A stretch of 9,797 nt of DNA, from NCBI GenBank assembly GCA_964581605.1, contig CAZOPF010000157.1, positions 1 to 9,797 on the forward strand, given 5' to 3'. The number at the start of each line of letters is the position of its first letter. Position 1 is the first letter of the stretch. The DNA is from CAADGU01 sp964581605. Its GTDB lineage: Bacteria > Chloroflexota > Anaerolineae > Promineifilales > Promineifilaceae. The notes under the pieces were generated by a model. That model ran no database searches. It saw only the letters and a list, made by a program, of their open reading frames with translations, and had not been told where the DNA came from. Made by a program: the position numbers and the translations under genes. This document shows positions 5,894 through 9,797 of this stretch, piece by piece.

Positions 5894-7744
5894 TCACGCC
5901 CGGCGGTAGCGCAGGTGAACGGCTCCCAGGTGAATTTCGTCTCCGTCCACCAGTTGAATGCCATATTCCGGCACCTGCCGTTCGTTCACGAATGAGCCGC
6001 TGGTGCTGTTTTCGTCAAAGAGGCGGTAATCGCTGCCTTCACGCTGTAAATTGGCGTGTAGACGGGACATGGTGATGTCGTTTTCAAAGGCGATTTCGCA
6101 CTGTGCCGGGCTGCGGCCGAGCCGAATGAGCGTTCCCTGCAAGGGGATGGGCGTGTTCATGCGCGAGACAGCTTCCAGCACCTCCAGGTAGCCGAGCACG
6201 GCCGTTGCCTGAGCCACCGGCGCCGCTTCCGTAAGAGTCGTTGTTGGCCCGGAACGGCGACGGCCGCGACGGCCACCTTCTCGTTTGCGGCCCAATCTGG
6301 CAAACGCCCCCCGCTGCCACAAGAAAAAGATCAACCCGCCAATGAGTGCTACCAGCAGCAAAAACGTAAACAAGCGCACGATAAACCGGGCAACTTGATT
6401 GCCGCCATCCAGATCAGAAGGCAGGTCACGCCGCCCTTCATTCACCGTCAGGATCACGGTGGGGCTGGTGGCCCGCATCCCCTGGCTGTCCAGCACCACT
6501 ACCTCCACCGTGTTATTGCCAAATGTCAGGTTACTCACTTCGGCCACAAATTCGCTCAGGCTTTCCACCGGAATTTCATACGGCCTGGTCGTGTCGCCAT
6601 TGATGATAAGTTGAGCCGCTTGCACTTCTCTCTCTTGGCCATCCAGCCAGGAGAGCTGGGTTTGCAGGCGCAGGCGCACCGGCTCTTCCAGGTTGGGTAG
6701 GGTCAGTGTGCGGGATTCTGGCGGTAGATCAATAACCACGCTGGGGATGTTTGAGGGGATGGAGATTTCCGTTGCGGCCGTAATCCAGGGCATCTCTTTC
6801 AGCGAGACATTGACGGGGAAGGTGCCCCCGGTCAGGTTGAGTGGCTGGTAGCGAATCCGCACCTGATCCCGAAAACCGGCGATGCGATTCCAGATAAGGG
6901 GCAGTTCGGCGGCATTGTTTAGCTGCACGGCCACACCGCCGCTGGCGGCCGCCAGACCAGCCAGATATTCCTGCCCTGGCACACCATTGCTGATGTCGCT
7001 GTTTTCTAGCCAGATGGTGTGGACGGGAATGCCCAATTCGGCCGCACGACGGGCAACAGCGTCGCCGGCCGCGCCACTCACCGCGTCGGTACCGTCAGTC
7101 ATCAGCACCAGATGGATGGGCATTTCCGGGTTGGGGCTGAGGCTGGCGGCGCGTTCCAGCAGGTTGAGGGTGCTGTCATAGAGGGCGGTAGGGCCGGCTT
7201 CCGGGCTGAGTGGCTCGGCAAACAGGTTGCGCACGGTGTTGTGGAAATTGGTGGCGGGCAATAATTCTTGCGCTTCAGCCGCGCCCACCTGATACACGGC
7301 CGTATAATCCACCTGCTCCATCATATTGCCGGGGCTGGCATACTGGTTGATCGCTTCTTGCAAGGCGGGTAGCTGTGCCTGAACGCCCGTGGGAATATCA
7401 ATCAGGAAGATGGTGAGCGTGCCGGTGCGGTGCGTGCCCTGGTAGTTGATTGGCCCAACCGCTTCACCGCCATGTTGGATGTCTAGCGTTTCGCGGGAGA
7501 AATCGAGCGGGTTGCCCTGTTCGTCACGGCCGTACAGTCGCACTTCTATCGCCGGTAAACTCTCCGCACTCGTGCCGGTTATCGTCAATCGCTCTACCGG
7601 GGGAGGCTCATTTTCCTGCGCCCGTAGCGGCATTACCGCCACGAACATCAGCGCCAACAAAATAGCTAACACCCGGATGGGGTGTAGTTGGTAATTGGTA
7701 ATTGGTAATTGATATTTGATCGTTGATGGTTGCGATCTGCCCAT
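5894..7744 (-). CDS. Membrane-anchored VWA-like / FHA domain protein (copy 1)
   Basis: The predicted 616-residue protein has a signal peptide (hydrophobic core about 25-38, likely cut after LRA, residue 42). An extracytoplasmic VWA-like domain covers about 107-255. The MIDAS loop that should read DxSxS is DIPTG (116-120), so both serines are lost, although GPTALYD (184-190) and MTDGTD (215-220) keep the other metal-site features. A beta-rich region (about 295-435) leads to one membrane helix (452-476), a basic stretch (RKREGGRRGRRR) and a cytoplasmic FHA domain (about 537-610). The FHA domain has LGR, SRLH (560-563) and NSTSGSFVN (579-587) for phosphothreonine binding. I chose ATG 7744 because AAAAAGG lies 7 nt upstream; GTG 7750 is an alternative. 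Codons 5-23 or so are heptad repeat sequence. The substrate and partner are unknown. Confidence 0.87.
   Translation of the reverse strand: MGRSQPSTIKYQLPITNYQLHPIRVLAILLALMFVAVMPLRAQENEPPPVERLTITGTSAESLPAIEVRLYGRDEQGNPLDFSRETLDIQHGGEAVGPINYQGTHRTGTLTIFLIDIPTGVQAQLPALQEAINQYASPGNMMEQVDYTAVYQVGAAEAQELLPATNFHNTVRNLFAEPLSPEAGPTALYDSTLNLLERAASLSPNPEMPIHLVLMTDGTDAVSGAAGDAVARRAAELGIPVHTIWLENSDISNGVPGQEYLAGLAAASGGVAVQLNNAAELPLIWNRIAGFRDQVRIRYQPLNLTGGTFPVNVSLKEMPWITAATEISIPSNIPSVVIDLPPESRTLTLPNLEEPVRLRLQTQLSWLDGQEREVQAAQLIINGDTTRPYEIPVESLSEFVAEVSNLTFGNNTVEVVVLDSQGMRATSPTVILTVNEGRRDLPSDLDGGNQVARFIVRLFTFLLLVALIGGLIFFLWQRGAFARLGRKREGGRRGRRRSGPTTTLTEAAPVAQATAVLGYLEVLEAVSRMNTPIPLQGTLIRLGRSPAQCEIAFENDITMSRLHANLQREGSDYRLFDENSTSGSFVNERQVPEYGIQLVDGDEIHLGAVHLRYRRA
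7684..7739. repeat. Eight tandem heptads inside the start of a gene
   Basis: Eight 7-nt units lie in unbroken register with consensus RTNNTTG: GTAGTTG at 7684, GTAATTG at 7691, 7698 and 7705, ATATTTG at 7712, ATCGTTG at 7719, ATGGTTG at 7726 and a diverged unit at 7733. The block lies in the 5' end of VWA-FHA copy 1 and encodes the n-region of its signal peptide, including ITNYQL. Confidence 0.85.
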
Positions 7745-7787
7745 TGCCACGCCTTTTTCTCACCGTCCCTGCTCCCTGAGATGTCCG

Positions 7788-7796
7788 TGCTATAAT
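7788..7796 (+). promoter_or_regulatory. Extended -10 promoter for VWA-FHA copy 2
   Basis: TGCTATAAT at 7788-7796 is a perfect -10 hexamer with the TGn extension. The -35 region is poor, as is common for extended -10 promoters. The expected start is near 7803, which leaves a leader of about 60-90 nt before the gene. Confidence 0.6.
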
Positions 7797-7820
7797 ATCA
7801 AACCGTGCCTGTAAAGTAAA
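7792..7820 (-). promoter_or_regulatory. Promoter for VWA-FHA copy 1, overlapping the opposite -10 box
   Basis: On the minus strand TTTACT (7820-7815), a 17-nt spacer and TATTAT (7797-7792) form a reasonable sigma-70 promoter. Its -10 box shares five base pairs with the plus-strand TATAAT (7791-7796), so both genes would be served from one near-symmetric core. Confidence 0.5.
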
Positions 7821-7833
7821 CATAAAACGTGAA

Positions 7834-7843
7834 GGGAGGAGGG
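7834..7843 (+). promoter_or_regulatory. Strong Shine-Dalgarno-like sequence without a well-spaced start
   Basis: GGGAGGAGGG lies 17 nt before ATG 7861 and 47 nt before the preferred ATG 7891. No ATG, GTG or TTG in the gene's frame follows it at normal spacing. It may support initiation at 7861 with long spacing, or be fortuitous. Confidence 0.3.
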
Positions 7844-7890
7844 TAATCGTTGTTCGGAAGATGGAAAGCCGGACTTCGGTAAGGTATTGG

Positions 7891-9744
7891 ATGAGAAAGC
7901 GGCTTGTCGTTATCTGGATGTGTTGGTTATTGGTTACGGCCGTGCCCCTGTTGGCGCAAGAAATCACGCTGACGCTGGGCGAACCGGACAGTTCCGCTTT
8001 TCCCACCGTGCGCGTGAGCATGCGCGTGTCCCAGGCGGACGGCTCGCCATTGACGGATACGAACCTGGATAACCTGCGCCTGCGCGAAAACGGCGTCCCC
8101 ATTAGCGATTTTGATGTGCGCTATGTGCCGGTGGGGGCCGATATTATTTTTGTCATTGACGCTGACGAGACGTTGCTGCTGGCGGACGGGGACGAAATGA
8201 CCCGCCTGGACGAGGTAAGGGAGAGCGTTAGTCGTTTTGCCACCCGTTTTATGAGTCCGTCTGGGCTGGATCGGGTGTCGGTGATGGTGCCCAACCGCAC
8301 CAATACGGGCAGCGAGTTTCTGGTGCAGGATGCGACCACCCCAGAGGCAGTGATCAACGCCCTGGCCGCATATGATCCCCACAATCTGGCGGAAGCGGGG
8401 CCGGTGAACCAACAATTGTTGGACGCTATTGACCATGCGACGACTATCAACGAAAACGGCCGTTACCAATCCATCTTTCTCCTCAGCGAAGCCCGCCGCC
8501 TGAGCCAGTTTCTCGATTATCCGGCGCTGACGGCCGCGGCGCAGACGGCCAGTGTGCCCATTTTTGCTGGCATTTTGGGGCCGGAAGCGAGCCTGGAAGA
8601 TATAGGGAATGCCAATGCCCTGGCCGAGCCGACGGGTGGCTTTTATGTGCATGTGCCCCACGCTGAACGTGCTGACTCTGTTTATCTGCGCTGGCAGCAA
8701 GAGAGCAACCAACCGCAAATCACCTATCAATCTTTGCTGCGCCAAAGTGGGGTCTATCCATTGGCCGTGAGTTTGGGCGAAGTCACGGCCGTGACCAATC
8801 TCGACCTGACCATTGAGCCACCCACCGTGGCTATTGTGCTGAATAAAGCTGCCATTCGCCGGGCCGGCACGGCCGAAGATACCCCTCTGGCCGAATTGCA
8901 GCCGACGATGCAGCCAGTGCCGGTGCAAATTACGTGGCCGGACGGCCGTCCCCGCCGCCTGGAAAACATCACATTCCGGGTGAATGGGGTGTTACAGCCG
9001 CAGTTAGCCCTGCCGCAACCAGATGAAACAGGCAGGCTCACGCTGGAATGGTTGGTGCAAAATGCGGATGTAGGGGCGTATGAACTGGTGGTGGAGATAA
9101 CAGATGAATTAGGATATACGGCCGTCGCTGAACCTGTGATTGTGACGGTGGCGGTGGAACGGCCGTTGCCGCCCACCCCAACGCCCGCGCCGCCGCCCAC
9201 GCCGCCGCCCGTGGCCCAGATGGCGGAATTGGCTGCCCTGCCACAAAACACCCTGCTTACTATTCTGGTAGGGTTAGGGTTATTGGGGCTGGTGCTGGTG
9301 ATGCTGCGCGGCTACAAACGATACCGGGAGCGGGTGCAAATAGAGACGGTACGCGCCGGGCGCCGGGCAGTCTGGCAGCAGGCACAGGCAGCTAAGGAGG
9401 ATGCCACCGCGGCCGAAGGCGAGCCGTTAGCACTGACCCTTCTCTGGCTGGACGAGGCGCAGCAAGTGAAGCAGCCATTCCCCATTGAGGCCGACACCGT
9501 GACGTTGGGGCGGGCGGAAATGGAAGGACAAATTACATTAGCCGACAGGTCCGTTTCACCGCTTCATGCACGGGTGCGCTGGCGCAACGGCCGTTACTGG
9601 CTCTATGACGAAGGCAGCGAAAATGGTGTCTTTCTGAACCATGAACGGCTGGGCCTCAGCCCGCGCCCACTGGCGGATGGCGACCTGATTCAACTGGGCC
9701 GGGTCTCCCTACGCACCCAAATTGGTGAGAGGGTGAAGGGGTGA
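7891..9744 (+). CDS. Membrane-anchored VWA-like / FHA domain protein (copy 2)
   Basis: The predicted 617-residue protein has the same layout and almost the same length as the divergent copy 1. A signal peptide occupies 1-22 (MRKRLVV start, cleavage after LLA). The VWA-like domain is at about 83-235, with a MIDAS loop DADET (90-94) in place of DxSxS and LLSEARR (197-203) where TDG is expected, so the metal site is more degraded than in copy 1. A beta-rich region (about 300-422), a Pro-Thr linker (425-440), one membrane helix (454-472) and a cytoplasmic FHA domain (about 535-608) follow. FHA residues include LGR (539-541), SPLH (556-559) and NGVFLN (578-583). I prefer ATG 7891, which has AAGG 7 nt upstream and gives a clean signal peptide; ATG 7861 is in frame. 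The last seven codons (GERVKG and stop) are octad repeat sequence. Confidence 0.87.
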   Translation: MRKRLVVIWMCWLLVTAVPLLAQEITLTLGEPDSSAFPTVRVSMRVSQADGSPLTDTNLDNLRLRENGVPISDFDVRYVPVGADIIFVIDADETLLLADGDEMTRLDEVRESVSRFATRFMSPSGLDRVSVMVPNRTNTGSEFLVQDATTPEAVINALAAYDPHNLAEAGPVNQQLLDAIDHATTINENGRYQSIFLLSEARRLSQFLDYPALTAAAQTASVPIFAGILGPEASLEDIGNANALAEPTGGFYVHVPHAERADSVYLRWQQESNQPQITYQSLLRQSGVYPLAVSLGEVTAVTNLDLTIEPPTVAIVLNKAAIRRAGTAEDTPLAELQPTMQPVPVQITWPDGRPRRLENITFRVNGVLQPQLALPQPDETGRLTLEWLVQNADVGAYELVVEITDELGYTAVAEPVIVTVAVERPLPPTPTPAPPPTPPPVAQMAELAALPQNTLLTILVGLGLLGLVLVMLRGYKRYRERVQIETVRAGRRAVWQQAQAAKEDATAAEGEPLALTLLWLDEAQQVKQPFPIEADTVTLGRAEMEGQITLADRSVSPLHARVRWRNGRYWLYDEGSENGVFLNHERLGLSPRPLADGDLIQLGRVSLRTQIGERVKG

Positions 9745-9797
9745 TCAGGTGCTGAGGGGATCAGGTGCTGAGGTGCTGAGGGGATCAGGTGCTGAGG
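9724..9797. repeat. Nine tandem octads running off the window end
   Basis: Strict 8-nt register starts inside the gene: GGTGAGAG at 9724, GGTGAAGG at 9732 and GGTGATCA at 9740. It continues with GGTGCTGA at 9748, 9764, 9772 and 9788, and GGGGATCA at 9756 and 9780. The TGA stop (9742-9744) of VWA-FHA copy 2 is part of the third unit. The array is cut by the window edge, so its length and any polarity switch are unseen. Confidence 0.9.

Larger units (their letters stand above)
647..9594. repeat. Dispersed palindrome ACGGCCGT, 21 copies
   Basis: By eye I count copies starting at 647, 930, 1024, 1476, 2270, 4010, 4231, 4532, 4907, 5294, 5597, 6198, 7296, 7526, 7936, 8456, 8785, 8942, 9118, 9159 and 9587. 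The core CGGCCG occurs roughly twice as often. Copies lie in all but two of the genes (lspA and the lspA-side spacer differ only in density) and in three intergenic regions, and are often read in frame as Thr-Ala-Val or (Asn/Asp)-Gly-Arg. The span given is that of the first to last copy, not one element. Confidence 0.8.

Noticed and set aside
7927..8928. Long minus-strand open frame opposite VWA-FHA copy 2
   Set aside because: It has no domain, is antisense to a well-supported gene, and long chance frames are common in GC-rich DNA.
5894..9744. Type VI secretion or Mg-chelatase-type VWA system
   Set aside because: No AAA+ MoxR-type ATPase, Tss or chelatase genes are adjacent, and the VWA regions are secreted and degenerate.
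9724..9797. CRISPR array at the window end
   Set aside because: Units are 8 nt with no spacers and there is no cas gene; this is a simple tandem repeat.

Overview
The window looks like part of a draft or metagenome-assembled bacterial chromosome of moderately high GC. It has eight complete protein genes and one scaffold gap of exactly 100 N (2704-2803). I infer a Chloroflexota (Anaerolineae-like) source from three things: two secreted-VWA/membrane/FHA proteins with a Pro-Thr-rich linker, a soluble CNB-histidine kinase, and intergenic 7-8 nt tandem repeats whose chance translations look like KWQVAG and ITNYQL. No marker gene proves this. No rRNA, tRNA, CRISPR array, transposase or phage gene is visible.

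Layout. On the minus strand, lspA (6-554) follows a class I methyltransferase (684-1358). A 220-bp intergenic region made largely of inverted short repeats and palindromes separates the methyltransferase from a divergent 6-phosphofructokinase gene (1579-2679, plus). That gene converges on a CNB-domain histidine kinase (2813-4204, minus), with the gap between them. The kinase is divergent from a metallophosphoesterase gene (4315-5169, plus), which is followed 37 bp later by a deoxynucleoside kinase gene (5207-5845, plus). The deoxynucleoside kinase converges on the first VWA-FHA gene (5894-7744, minus). The second VWA-FHA gene (7891-9744, plus) is divergent from the first across a compact bidirectional promoter region.

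How the genes may work together. Most are housekeeping or signalling genes without an obvious shared pathway. The clearest functional unit is the divergent VWA-FHA pair. Both proteins are predicted to be about 616-617 residues with the same order: signal peptide, extracytoplasmic VWA-like domain with a degraded metal site, beta-rich region, one membrane helix, cytoplasmic FHA domain. They may link something outside the membrane to phosphothreonine signalling inside. The methyltransferase and lspA may be co-transcribed, and so may the phosphoesterase and deoxynucleoside kinase.

The most unusual signal is not a gene. Arrays of 7- or 8-nt tandem units occur at most gene junctions, often changing to reverse-complement polarity halfway. 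In three places they run into coding sequence: they supply two stop codons and part of one N-terminus. They also flank the assembly gap with opposite polarity. A second genome-scale signal is the palindrome ACGGCCGT, which I count 21 times by eye, inside and outside genes.
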